From assembly GCA_025517465.1 (NCBI GenBank), contig JAOPKE010000001.1, positions 620,001 through 684,000 of the forward strand: a DNA stretch of 64,000 nucleotides. Direction: 5' to 3'. This DNA comes from Halobacteria archaeon HArc-gm2. GTDB lineage: Archaea > Halobacteriota > Halobacteria > Halobacteriales > Haloarculaceae. Each line of letters starts with the position of its first letter. The first letter of the stretch is position 1. Shown one piece after another: positions 7,281 to 15,823 of the stretch. Under the pieces are notes generated by a model. That model was not told the DNA's origin. It made no database searches and saw nothing but the letters and a program-made list of their open reading frames with translations. The position numbers and the translations under genes were made by a program.

Positions 7281-8676
7281 GTGAAGCGCACCAACACGTT
7301 CGCCGTGCGACCGCTTTCCGATACCAGAGAGCAACTGCTACGGGGTCTGTTGGATGCCTCTGCCGCTCTCTGGAACGAAGTCAACTACGAACGCCTCATG
7401 CGGTACTGAACGGAGCAAAGCTCCGCGATGTACGCAAATCTTCGATTTGCTTGACAACGACGAGGATGGCTTTGAGGGTAACGTTTGGGACGCCAATACA
7501 GGCCGGCTCGAAGGTCGGTACAAAGGCGTGCTTGGTGCATCAACCGCTCAACAGGTTGTTCGCAAGAACAGCGAAGCGTGGCGCGGGTTCTTCCGTCTGA
7601 AAGACCAGTATCACGACGAGTCGAACACGTCGGTCACGGAACACCCGGAACCGCCGGGCTTCCGCGGCAACGAGGACGATGGACGGCAACTCAAAGGCGT
7701 CATTCGCAACACGTCGTACACCGTCGAATGGGGCGACCGCTCCCGGCTCGAGAAACTGGTTGGGAGTGAGTTGAAAGACCGACACGACCACATCGGGCGT
7801 CTCCGGCTGGAAATCGCTGGCGACCCGACGTGGCCCGACTACGAGAAACAGGGTCGGTTAGACCTGTGGTACGACGAGACTGATTGCACCTTCCGAGCTT
7901 CGCAACCCGTGACTGTTTCTGACGACGTCCGGGACACTCCACTGGCCGACGAGACGGCCGCTCTGGATATCGGTGCGAACAATCTCGTCGCCTGTACCAC
8001 CACGACCGGCCAGCAGTACCTCTACGAAGGCCGGGACCTGTTCGACCGCTTCCGCGAGACGACACGAGCGATTGCCCGGTTGCAGTCCAAGCTACGGGAA
8101 GGCAGGTACAGTAGCGAGCGAATCCAGCGACTGTATCGCAAACGAACCCGCCGTCGTGACCACGCCCAGGAAGCGTTGTGCCGTGACCTGCTGGAACGGC
8201 TTTACGAGGACGGCGTCGATACGGTGTATATCGGTGGCCTGACCAACGTACTCGAAACGCACTGGTCGGTCGACACCAACGCCAAGACGCACAACTTCTG
8301 GGCGTTCAAGAAATTCACCGAGCGACTGGCCTGTACCGCCGAGGAATACGGTATCTCGGTGGAAGTACGGTCGGAAGCGTGGACCAGCCAGGAGTGCCCG
8401 CAGTGTGGTTCGACAGACAGGACGACACGGCACCAAGACACGCTCACCTGCCCGTGTGGATTCGAGGGACACGCCGACCTTACAGCATCAGAAACGTTCC
8501 TGAAGCGGCATACCGCGAAAGCAGTCAGGCCGATGGCACGGCCCGTGCGGTTCGAGTGGGACGACCACACCTGGTCGGAGTCACCACGCTCTCCCGAGAG
8601 GGCACGTCCCAAAGAACAGCGCACAGACCCGAGTACCGTCCACCGTGACGGGAATGTTGCGGCCGGGGAATCTTAG
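7281..8676 (+). pseudogene. tnpB: tnpB-like RNA-guided nuclease gene, frameshifted near the N-terminus
   Basis: The first 42 codons from GTG 7281 ([20 protein letters not shown]...NYERLMRY) match the usual start of haloarchaeal TnpB and then meet a TGA. The rest of the protein continues in another frame from about 7456 ([14 protein letters not shown]) to the stop at 8676. Between them sit two back-to-back hairpins that look inserted. The body has RuvC-I Asp in ALDIGANN, a zinc ribbon (CPQCG...CPCGF) and RuvC-III Asp in HADLTASE. The RuvC-II segment reads [10 protein letters not shown], with no acidic residue at the usual place. TnpB proteins cut DNA guided by RNA from the element's right end. 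This copy is probably inactive, though a shortened product from an inner start cannot be excluded. Confidence 0.8.
7411..7450. repeat. Twin hairpin insert inside tnpB
   Basis: Two perfect hairpins lie 8 bp apart: CGGAGC-AAA-GCTCCG (7411-7425) and GCAAATC-TTC-GATTTGC (7434-7450). They fall exactly where the tnpB frame breaks. The net insertion is one more than a multiple of three. Small palindromic units like these occur elsewhere in the window (27217-27338). Confidence 0.65.
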
Positions 8677-8702
8677 ACTCGCTGAGACTCCCACGGAGGA
8701 AA

Positions 8703-8722
8703 CCGCGCCGTTTACGGCGCGG
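8703..8722 (+). repeat. Right-end hairpin of the TnpB element (guide-RNA scaffold end)
   Basis: Perfect 8-bp stem CCGCGCCG / CGGCGCGG with a TTTA loop, 27 bp after the tnpB stop and followed by AGGATGTCA. In TnpB systems the transcript covering the 3' end of tnpB and this right end forms the guide-RNA scaffold, with the guide read from flanking DNA. That role is inferred from position. Confidence 0.55.
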
Positions 8723-8741
8723 AGGATGTCATCGCCACAGG

Positions 8742-8748
8742 TAAATAT
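8742..8748 (+). promoter_or_regulatory. TATA box for shikimate kinase
   Basis: TAAATAT is centred 26 bp before the ATG at 8771, giving a leaderless transcript. It supports the inner ATG as the start over the long upstream extension, which would run back into the transposon end. Confidence 0.6.
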
Positions 8749-8770
8749 CGGCGCGCGGGAGACTCACCTA

Positions 8771-9628
8771 ATGCAGGGGAAGGCATCGGCCCCGGCCGCG
8801 GGCACGGTCCTCAACGCGCTCTCGACCGGCGTCGGGTCGGCGTTCGCCATCGACGAGTACACCACGGCGACTGTCGAGCTCTCCGAGGACGCCGAGGGCT
8901 TCGAGGGAGACGTCGAGGACGAACCGGACGCCGACACGCGACTGATCGAGACGTGCGTCGAGTACGTCGTCGACGCGCACGGGCCCGACGACGTTGGCGG
9001 GACGGTCAGGACCGAGAGCGACGTCCAGATGGCCTCGGGCCTGAAGAGTTCCAGCGCCGCCGCGAACGCGACGGTTCTCGCGACACTCGACGCGCTCGGC
9101 AAGTCGGACCGGATGACCCGTGAGGACGCCGCTCGTCTGGGTGTGATGGCTGCCCGCGACGTCGGCGTCACCGCCACTGGCGCGTTCGACGACGCGTCGG
9201 CGTCCATGCTCGGCGGCGTCACCATCACCGACAACGACGACGACGACCTCCTCATGAGGGAGGAAGTCGACTGGGACGTACTGGTGTGGACGCCGCCGGA
9301 GCAGTCCTTCAGCGCGGACGCCGACGTCCGCCGCTGCCAGCAGATCGCGCCGATGGCCCGACTCGTCGAGGACCTGGCGCTATCGAGCGAGTACCAGCGC
9401 GCGATGACCGTCAACGGCTTCGCCTTTTGCGCGGCGCTCGGCTTCGACCCCGAACCCCTCGTCGAGGGGCTTCGACAGGTCGAGGGCGTCTCGCTCTCGG
9501 GCACCGGGCCGTCGTTCACCGCCGTCGGTGAGCGACCCGCGCTCGAACAGGTCCGCGAGTACTGGAGCGAGCGCCCCGGCCGGACCTGGCTGACGACCAC
9601 GCAGACGGAGGGTACCCAGATACTATGA
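8771..9628 (+). CDS. aroK: Archaeal shikimate kinase (GHMP family)
   Basis: The 285-residue enzyme is the archaeal, GHMP-superfamily shikimate kinase, unrelated to bacterial AroK. It phosphorylates shikimate in the pathway to chorismate. Seen are the opening GKASAPAAGTVLNAL, the ATP-binding motif MASGLKSSSAAANA, and a late GHMP motif around VSLSGTGPSFTAV. Its stop overlaps the chorismate mutase start by 4 bp (ATGA), so the operon links two steps of aromatic amino acid synthesis. Prephenate dehydrogenase and a HisC-family aminotransferase sit elsewhere in the window (22.1 and 24.4 kb). Confidence 0.93.
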   Translation: MQGKASAPAAGTVLNALSTGVGSAFAIDEYTTATVELSEDAEGFEGDVEDEPDADTRLIETCVEYVVDAHGPDDVGGTVRTESDVQMASGLKSSSAAANATVLATLDALGKSDRMTREDAARLGVMAARDVGVTATGAFDDASASMLGGVTITDNDDDDLLMREEVDWDVLVWTPPEQSFSADADVRRCQQIAPMARLVEDLALSSEYQRAMTVNGFAFCAALGFDPEPLVEGLRQVEGVSLSGTGPSFTAVGERPALEQVREYWSERPGRTWLTTTQTEGTQIL

Positions 9629-9912
9629 GCACGAATCCCGACGACATGGACCTGGACGAACTGCGCGAAGAGATACAGAACATCGACCGCGAGATCGTCG
9701 AACTCATCGCCCAGCGCACCTACGTCGCCGACACCATCGCACAGGTGAAAGACGAGCAGGGGCTCCCGACGACGGACGAGGCACAGGAACAGGCCGTGAT
9801 GGACCGCGCCGGCGACAACGCCCAGCGCTTCGACGTCGACGACAACCTCGTGAAAGCGATTTTCCGACTGCTTATCGAGCTGAACAAGGTCGAGCAACGC
9901 GAGTCTCGATAG
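9625..9912 (+). CDS. Chorismate mutase (AroQ class)
   Basis: A 95-residue all-helical protein that converts chorismate to prephenate. The first helix has the usual pattern LDELREEIQNIDREIVELIAQRTYVADTIAQVK, with the Arg and Lys that bind the substrate carboxylates. The C-terminal helix is LVKAIFRLLIELNKVEQ. Length is normal for a free-standing AroQ mutase. It is coupled to shikimate kinase by a 4-bp overlap, so both are made from one leaderless message. Prephenate from this step is the substrate of the dehydrogenase at 22.1-22.8 kb. Confidence 0.9.
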   Translation: MSTNPDDMDLDELREEIQNIDREIVELIAQRTYVADTIAQVKDEQGLPTTDEAQEQAVMDRAGDNAQRFDVDDNLVKAIFRLLIELNKVEQRESR

Positions 9913-9992
9913 CCGGCTCACTGCCCTATCCGAGAGTCCAGATCTGGGAATTCTTGCTCGCCGGCCACGCCGCGCTCCCCAGGCCCAAGGTC

Positions 9993-9999
9993 CTTATAC
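9993..9999 (+). promoter_or_regulatory. TATA box for the Lrp/AsnC regulator
   Basis: CTTATAC is centred 25 bp before the ATG at 10021 and supports a leaderless start there. Confidence 0.55.
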
Positions 10000-10020
10000 T
10001 CTCCGTGGGGAACCACGGCC

Positions 10021-10485
10021 ATGACGGAGTACGAACTCGACGACGTCGACAGAGAGATCCTGTTCGCGCTACAGGACGACGCTCGCAACCTCTCGTCGGG
10101 TGAGATCGCCGAGCGGACGGACGCCTCGTCGAGCACGGTCCGCAAGCGCATCCAGCGGCTCGAATCAGACGGGATCATCAAGGGCTACAGCGCCGACGTC
10201 GACTACCAGCAGTCCGGCTATCCACTCCGGATGCTCCTCTTCTGTACGGCTCCGATCCCGGAACGCGGCGAGCTCATCGACGACATCCTGGAGATATCCG
10301 GCGTCGTCTCGGCCCAGGAACTGGTCACCGGCGAGAAGAACCTTCTCGTGACGGCCGTCGGCGAGACGGACGACGACATCACCCCCGTCGCACAGGAATT
10401 GCTCGACATGGGGCTGACCGTCGCCGACGAGGTACTCGTTCGCAGTCACGAGGCGACGCCGTTCGACGGCTTTTCCTCGCGCTGA
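10021..10485 (+). CDS. Lrp/AsnC family transcriptional regulator
   Basis: A 154-residue protein with an N-terminal helix-turn-helix (LDDVDREILFALQDDARNLSSGEIAERTDASSSTVRKRIQRLE) and a C-terminal ligand-binding alpha-beta sandwich (IPERGELIDDILEISGVVSAQEL then LLVTAVGETDDD). Lrp-type proteins form dimers to octamers and sense amino acids or other small molecules. The gene lies between the aromatic operon and the inorganic-carbon transporter pair, so it could regulate either, but no binding site was identified. It ends 456 bp before dabB, too far to assume one operon. Confidence 0.9.
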   Translation: MTEYELDDVDREILFALQDDARNLSSGEIAERTDASSSTVRKRIQRLESDGIIKGYSADVDYQQSGYPLRMLLFCTAPIPERGELIDDILEISGVVSAQELVTGEKNLLVTAVGETDDDITPVAQELLDMGLTVADEVLVRSHEATPFDGFSSR

Positions 10486-10941
10486 ATCTCCGTTAGTCGA
10501 TCTGCGTTCGTGACATGGAACCCCACCGAGTCGCTCCCTCTGAACGAACCGTTCGGTTTACGGGGATTCACTACCGGATCGTTCTTTCAGTGGTGTTTTA
10601 TCAGCCCGCTTCGAGCCTTCGCTCGATCCGAATCGCGACGCACACGGGCGCGCTCACGTCCGACAGTGGTGCCTGAACGGAGTACGTCGTCGTCGATGCA
10701 ACGACGGTTGGGGGGATCCGGCCGCCGTCAGTGACTCGTCGTGTCCACCCGCCGTCGTCGACTCCGCCGACCATAACGTTCTTTCATTTTAGTCCAGCGA
10801 ACATATTGGTAATTTCGATGGATATAATAACCAGTCTGTTCCAATCGATAGTAACGACGACCAGTCGCGCGAGTGACGCCAGACGTCTCGGAGTGCGTGT
10901 GGTGACGGAGCGCTGTGCTGGTCGCGCCGAGGAAACGAACA
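10486..10941. other. 456-bp leader/intergenic region before dabB
   Basis: No convincing protein gene lies here. From about 10770 the base composition becomes AT-rich, with several TATA-like runs (CATATTGG, GATATAATAACC at 10821-10832). Promoters for the DAB pair are therefore probably within 10770-10850, which leaves a leader of up to about 90 nt. Confidence 0.5.
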
Positions 10942-12429
10942 ATGGCAGGTCAAACGCGTTCGAACGAGGCAGTGACGCTCTCCGAAACAGCGACGGTGTC
11001 TGACTCACTCGTTCCGCGGGCCGCGACCGCGGCGGTCTGGGCGCTGTTTCTCCTCAGCCTGGGCGTGCTCGCGCTGACAGCCTGGGAAAGAGGTGGGTGG
11101 TCCGTACTGGACCTGTTCGTCGTCGACGGGCTGACTGCGGTCGTGTGGACAGTCGTCACGTTCTTCAGCGGCATCGTCCACAGCTACTCCCGTCGCTACA
11201 TGGCCGGCGACCGCTACCTCGAGGGGTACTTCGGTCGCATCTTCGCGTTCACCGTCGTCGTCATGACGATGACGGCGGCCGACCACGTCGTGCTGTTCGT
11301 GGCGGCGTGGCTGGCAATGGGCCTCCTCATGGCGTCGCTCATCGGCCACGAACGCGAGTGGGCACAGGCCCAGGCCGCTGCGGGGACCGCTCGCCGGTAC
11401 TTCCTCGCGAGTAGCGCCCTGCTCGCTGCCGGCGTGGCCATCCTGGGCTGGACGACTGGCGCGACCGCCATCACCAGAATTCTCCAACAGGCCCAGCAGA
11501 TACCGCGGCTGGCACTCCTCGCCGCCGTCTGCTGTCTCTTCCTCGCGGCGACGATCCAGTCGGCGCTGTTCCCGTTTCACACGTGGCTGCTGTCGTCGAT
11601 GACCGCGCCCACGCCGGCATCCGCCCTGATGCACGCCGGCTTCGTCAACGCGGGCGGGATCCTGCTGACTCGCTTCGCACCGCTGCTCTCGGGCGAGACG
11701 CTTCTCATGTCGGCCATCGTCGTCGTGGGCGCTTTCAGCGCGCTGCTCGGTCAGGCCATGCTCCTCGTCCAGACGGACGTCAAGCGAAAGCTCGGGGCCT
11801 CGACCATGGCACAGATGGGCTTCATGATCCTCCAGTGCGGTCTCGGGTTCTTCGCCGCCGCCGTCACCCACCTGGTGCTCCACGGGTTCTACAAGGCGTA
11901 CCTGTTCCTCTCTTCGGGTGAGGCAGTCGAACGGACGACCCCGGGGGTCGGGAAACACACCGAATCCTCGCTCGCCCGCGTCGGTGTCAGCCTCCTCACG
12001 GCCATTGGCGGCGGCGTCCTGTTCGCCGTGCTCACCGGGAAGGGAACGGAACTGAATAGCGGGCTCTTCCTGACGTTCGTCGTCGTCCTGACGACGATGC
12101 ACGCGACGCGGGACATCCTGCGGCGAGCGGTCCTGTTGCCGTGGCTCAGGCTCGTCAGCGTGCCAGTGATCGTCCTGACGGCCATCGGCGCCTACGCCGC
12201 GCTGTTCAACGCCATCTCGACGATAATCTCGGGCGCTCCGATGTCGGAGGCACCGACCGAACTGACCGTCGTCCACGTCGCCCTCGCTGGGCTGTTCACC
12301 GGGGCGTACCTGGCGACGGAACTGGGCTGGCACCGCTCGAGTGAGCGCCTGTACGTGGCACTGCTCAACATCTCGCAGCCGGACCCGGACACGATTCTCA
12401 CGCGCAAGGAGGAGTACGATGACGCTTGA
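10942..12429 (+). CDS. dabB: DabB-type membrane subunit (NuoL-like) of a dissolved inorganic carbon pump
   Basis: The 495-residue product is a hydrophobic NuoL/MrpA-like antiporter protein with about 13 membrane helices. It has the family hallmarks FSGIVHSYSRRYMAGD, LFPFHTWLLSSMTAPTPASALMHAG and a Lys-containing helix near DVKRKLGASTMAQMGFM. On its own this could be a complex I or Mrp subunit, but the gene overlaps a DabA gene by 11 bp. That fits DabB of the DAB system, thought to use a cation gradient to drive one-way CO2 hydration at DabA. The ATG at 10942 follows an upstream extension that is not hydrophobic. Confidence 0.88.
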   Translation: MAGQTRSNEAVTLSETATVSDSLVPRAATAAVWALFLLSLGVLALTAWERGGWSVLDLFVVDGLTAVVWTVVTFFSGIVHSYSRRYMAGDRYLEGYFGRIFAFTVVVMTMTAADHVVLFVAAWLAMGLLMASLIGHEREWAQAQAAAGTARRYFLASSALLAAGVAILGWTTGATAITRILQQAQQIPRLALLAAVCCLFLAATIQSALFPFHTWLLSSMTAPTPASALMHAGFVNAGGILLTRFAPLLSGETLLMSAIVVVGAFSALLGQAMLLVQTDVKRKLGASTMAQMGFMILQCGLGFFAAAVTHLVLHGFYKAYLFLSSGEAVERTTPGVGKHTESSLARVGVSLLTAIGGGVLFAVLTGKGTELNSGLFLTFVVVLTTMHATRDILRRAVLLPWLRLVSVPVIVLTAIGAYAALFNAISTIISGAPMSEAPTELTVVHVALAGLFTGAYLATELGWHRSSERLYVALLNISQPDPDTILTRKEEYDDA

Positions 12430-14827
12430 ACCAGACGCTCTCACCGACAGTATCGACCGCGCCGCCGAGACCGTCGGCACGGTCTGGCCGCTCCACTCCT
12501 TCGTCACGGCCAACCCCCTGGCCGGGTTCGAGGACGATCCGTTCCACCGCGCTGTCGCAGAGGCCGAACAGCTGTTCGGTGGTCGGGGCTATCCGCACCC
12601 GTCGGTATTCCGCCAGGCGTGGGAGAACGGCCAGATCGACCCCGACGTGCTGGCGGCGGAACTGGACGCACACGACGTCTCCGGGGAGCCGGAGACGCTG
12701 CTCGAGGAGATGACAGCGGCCGAGTCCGGGCGGCAGGCCGAGACGGACGCCGCCGCGGAGACGCTCGACCGAGTCCTCTCGAAGTGGCTCGCCGCGTTCC
12801 TCGACCAGGGGCAGGCCCAGTGGTCGATGCCGGGCCGCGATCAGGGGTTCTACGCCGCCTGGCGGGACCTGGTCCCCCACGACGACGAGGTGCCGACCTG
12901 TGAGGACCCCGCCGACCTCCCCGAGAGCCCGACAACGGCGCTGGAGACGGTCCTCTCGGAGTACCCACAGGGTCGCTGGGAAGCCCTCTTCGAACATCAC
13001 CTCGCCGCACTCCCCGGCTGGACCGGCTTCATCAAACAGCGCGCCGACGGCCACGCCGGCCCGTGGCAGGAAGCGTACCCCGTCTCGCTGCTGGAGTACC
13101 TCGCCGTGCGGCTGACGCTGGCCGACCTGCTGGACGCGCCCGTCGCCCCCGACGAGGGCGAGGGGGAAGCTGACGAGACCGCTGGAACAGGCGACGAGGA
13201 CGTCCCGCTACCCGAGATGTGGCTGACAGCGTGGGAGAAGAGCTACCGCGCCCGGCTCCTCGACCACATCGATCGGGGGGCCACGGCGTCGCAGTCCACC
13301 GACGACCAGCGCCCGACCGCCCAGCTCGTCTTCTGCATCGATACGCGTTCGGAGGTTATCCGGCGCCACGTCGAGGCCGCCGGCCCGTACGAGACCCACG
13401 GCTACGCCGGCTTCTTCGGCGTTCCCATGCGCTACAAGGCCTACGAGTCCGACGTCGAGGTCGACGCCTGTCCGCCGATAGTGGACCCACAGCACCGCGT
13501 CACCGAACGTCGCCGTTCCGACACCGACGCCCGAAAGACGCCCCGCGACTGGTGGTCCCAGCTGACGACGGCCGGCCGAAAGCACCTCAAGTCTCTCAAG
13601 ACGAACGTGGCGGCCGCCTTCACCTTCGTCGAGGGGGGCGGGAGCGCCTATGGAGGCGCGATGGCCGCACGGACGCTCTTCCCGTCGAAGGTCGCTGACG
13701 TCTCCGGGGCCATCGACGACTGGACGCCGGACCCCGCCGAGATCTGCAGGCCGACGGTCGATCGCTGCGCCGACCCAGAGGGCGACGAAGCGCTCCCCCA
13801 GGGGATGACCCTGGCGGAGAAAGTCAGTTACGCCGAGACTGCCTTCGACCTCATGGGATGGGAGGAGTTCGCCAGACTGGTCGTCTTCACCGGCCACGCG
13901 AGCGAGACGACGAACAACCCGTTCGATTCGAGCCTCGACTGCGGCGCCTGCGCCGGGAACCCGGGCGGTCCGAACGCGCGCGTCCTCGCCGCCATCTGTA
14001 ACGACGAGGACGTCAGGGCGGCCCTGCGGACGCGTGGATTCGACGTCCCCGCCGACACCGTGTTCCTCGCCGGCGAGCACAACACGACGACAGACGAGGT
14101 CACCCTGTTCGACGGCCACGTCCCCGAGAGCCACGCGACGGACCTCGAACGCATCCGCGATGACCTCGAACGGGCGCGCGCCGCGGCCGCAGCCGAACGC
14201 ACGGAGTCGATGCCGGGCAGCGACCGGGCGGACGCCGTCCGGGACACGGAACGACGGACGGCCGACTGGGCGGAGACCCGTCCCGAGTGGGGACTGGCCG
14301 GCAACGCTTCCTTCGTGATCGGTCCGCGAGAACTGACAGAGGGACGCGACCTCGACGGTCGGGCCTTCCTGCACTCCTACGACTGGACCACTGACCCGGA
14401 CGGCGAGGCGCTGGAGGCCATCGTGACCGGTCCGCTCGTCGTGACCCAGTGGATCAACAACCAGTACTACTTCGCGACGGTCGACAACGGCGTCTACGGG
14501 AGCGGCTCGAAGGTCACGCAGAACCCGCGCGGCAACGTCGGCGTCGTGCAGGGGAACGGTGGCGACCTGATGACCGGGCTCCCACTGCAGTCGCTCATGG
14601 CGGCCGACGACCAGCCGTACCACCAGCCGCTGCGTCTCACGGCGGTGATCCACGCCCCCGTCGATCGGGTCACCGATATTCTCCGTGACCACGCGGAGGT
14701 CGCCGAACTGTTCGACAACGGCTGGCTGTCGCTCACGGTCGTGAATCCGGAGCAGGACGAAGAGGCGTTCCACTACCAGGGCGACCTCGAGTGGGAGCCG
14801 CAGGTGCGCGAACCGCTCGTTCACTGA
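12419..14827 (+). CDS. dabA: DabA, beta-carbonic-anhydrase-like subunit of the DAB pump (DUF2309)
   Basis: The 802-residue protein belongs to the DUF2309/DabA family. Its predicted zinc site is complete: Cys306 and Asp308 in LVFCIDTRSEV, His493 in VFTGHASET, and Cys508 in SLDCGACAGN. The 15-residue His-to-Cys spacing matches that known in Halothiobacillus DabA (H524, C539). DabA with DabB concentrates bicarbonate inside the cell. An N-terminal signature, WPLHSFVTANPLAGFED, is present. The start codon lies inside the end of dabB. A beta-carbonic anhydrase gene faces it 14 bp beyond the stop, consistent with a shared inorganic-carbon role. Confidence 0.9.
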   Translation: MTLEPDALTDSIDRAAETVGTVWPLHSFVTANPLAGFEDDPFHRAVAEAEQLFGGRGYPHPSVFRQAWENGQIDPDVLAAELDAHDVSGEPETLLEEMTAAESGRQAETDAAAETLDRVLSKWLAAFLDQGQAQWSMPGRDQGFYAAWRDLVPHDDEVPTCEDPADLPESPTTALETVLSEYPQGRWEALFEHHLAALPGWTGFIKQRADGHAGPWQEAYPVSLLEYLAVRLTLADLLDAPVAPDEGEGEADETAGTGDEDVPLPEMWLTAWEKSYRARLLDHIDRGATASQSTDDQRPTAQLVFCIDTRSEVIRRHVEAAGPYETHGYAGFFGVPMRYKAYESDVEVDACPPIVDPQHRVTERRRSDTDARKTPRDWWSQLTTAGRKHLKSLKTNVAAAFTFVEGGGSAYGGAMAARTLFPSKVADVSGAIDDWTPDPAEICRPTVDRCADPEGDEALPQGMTLAEKVSYAETAFDLMGWEEFARLVVFTGHASETTNNPFDSSLDCGACAGNPGGPNARVLAAICNDEDVRAALRTRGFDVPADTVFLAGEHNTTTDEVTLFDGHVPESHATDLERIRDDLERARAAAAAERTESMPGSDRADAVRDTERRTADWAETRPEWGLAGNASFVIGPRELTEGRDLDGRAFLHSYDWTTDPDGEALEAIVTGPLVVTQWINNQYYFATVDNGVYGSGSKVTQNPRGNVGVVQGNGGDLMTGLPLQSLMAADDQPYHQPLRLTAVIHAPVDRVTDILRDHAEVAELFDNGWLSLTVVNPEQDEEAFHYQGDLEWEPQVREPLVH

Positions 14828-14841
14828 CCCGACGTCGGTTC

Positions 14842-15522
14842 TCAGTACGTCCAGAGGCGGTCGATGCGCGAGTCGATCTCGGGGTACTCCTCCCGTAACC
14901 GCTCGGCGGAGCGCTCGCCGTCGACGTTGATCACGTGCACCTCCCCGCGACGACCGCCGTAGACGCCCTGGAAGTCGTAGACGACCCCGATGACGTCGAC
15001 GGTGTCACTGATCTCGTCGCTGTCCCGGAGCACCGACACCTGCCGGTCGACGTTGTACTCCACGAGGTGGTTGACGGCGGCCGACCGGTCGAGGCCGTCG
15101 GGGAGCGCCTCGACGCCGGGTTCGACGTGGGGCTTCAGCAGTTCGAGGCAGTGCTCGATACCGGGCAGGTCCGACAGCCCGTGGCTGAGCGCGTCGTAGG
15201 TCGCCGTGACGGCTCCACAGCCGGTGTGGCCCATCACGACGACTGTCTCTGTGCCGGTGTGTTCGACGGGGTAGAGGACGTCGCCCGAGACGACGTCGCC
15301 CGAGGCCCCGCGCTGGGTGACGCGGTTGCCGATGTTGCTACAGGTGAAGATGTGGCCGGGTTCGTCGTTGCCCCACACGTGGTCGTGGAGGACGCGCGAG
15401 TCCGAACAACAGACACTGACGACGTCGGGGTGCTGGTCGTCCTGGAGGTCGTCGAAGCTGAACTGGAACGCCTCGGCGTGGTCGGCGTTCCGTTCCAGGA
15501 TCTCGACGAAGGATCGCCGCAT
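14842..15522 (-). CDS. Beta-carbonic anhydrase
   Basis: The 226-residue enzyme interconverts CO2 and bicarbonate. Zinc ligands are visible as Cys39 and Asp41-Arg43 in CCSDSR and His99 with Cys102 in GHTGCGAV, the standard beta-class arrangement. I start at the ATG at 15522 (MRRSFVEILERNADHAEAF). The 107 codons open upstream are Arg-rich and not family-like. The gene converges on dabA with a 14-bp gap, so it is not in the same operon, but adjacency suggests joint use in inorganic-carbon balance. Confidence 0.9.
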   Translation of the reverse strand: MRRSFVEILERNADHAEAFQFSFDDLQDDQHPDVVSVCCSDSRVLHDHVWGNDEPGHIFTCSNIGNRVTQRGASGDVVSGDVLYPVEHTGTETVVVMGHTGCGAVTATYDALSHGLSDLPGIEHCLELLKPHVEPGVEALPDGLDRSAAVNHLVEYNVDRQVSVLRDSDEISDTVDVIGVVYDFQGVYGGRRGEVHVINVDGERSAERLREEYPEIDSRIDRLWTY

Positions 15523-15823
15523 AGCTAGGCGGACGTGCGCCAGCCCGTATAGTACTTCGCCCGGGGGTCGGTTCGGCGGCGGGTCGGAGATCCGCCGTCG
15601 GGGATCCGCTGGTGAGGCCTGTCCGCAGCCCCTCGGCCCGACGACGGACCAACGACCGCCTCGTCCGTGGCAACCTAGGCGGTCAGTGCCTGACTGTCGT
15701 TCACCAGCTGGTACGGGCACCCCGTTCGCTCGACGCTCGCGCCGGGATGCGTGACGCCGGTATCTGAGACGGTCCGTGCGGCTCGTCGCCCCAGGTTCGG
15801 GACCTGAGAGACGGCGCCGACGG
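15523..15823. other. Gene-free interval between carbonic anhydrase and AAC(3)-like gene
   Basis: About 300 bp upstream of the carbonic anhydrase start. I see no protein-like reading frame, tRNA or long inverted repeat. It presumably holds the carbonic anhydrase promoter and the end of the acetyltransferase transcript. Confidence 0.4.

Larger units (their letters stand above)
7030..8735 (+). mobile_element. IS1341-type (IS200/IS605 superfamily, TnpB-only) element, degenerate
   Basis: The unit contains a divergent 47-aa DNA-binding-like gene and a tnpB-like gene, with no tnpA. It is bracketed by two hairpins that share a TTTA loop (7041-7058 and 8703-8722). The right hairpin directly follows tnpB, where TnpB elements place the structured guide RNA and right end. 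Exact boundaries are not visible because this superfamily makes no target duplication, so the limits are estimates. Lack of tnpA means any movement would need a helper transposase. Confidence 0.7.

Noticed and set aside
11005-12513. 502-codon frame antisense to dabB.
   Set aside because: Charged, repetitive Asp/Arg/Glu/Gln sequence without structure; the plus strand encodes a clear membrane protein.
13208-14824. 538-codon frame antisense to dabA.
   Set aside because: A mirror of the dabA codons; no recognisable domain, while dabA keeps all zinc ligands.
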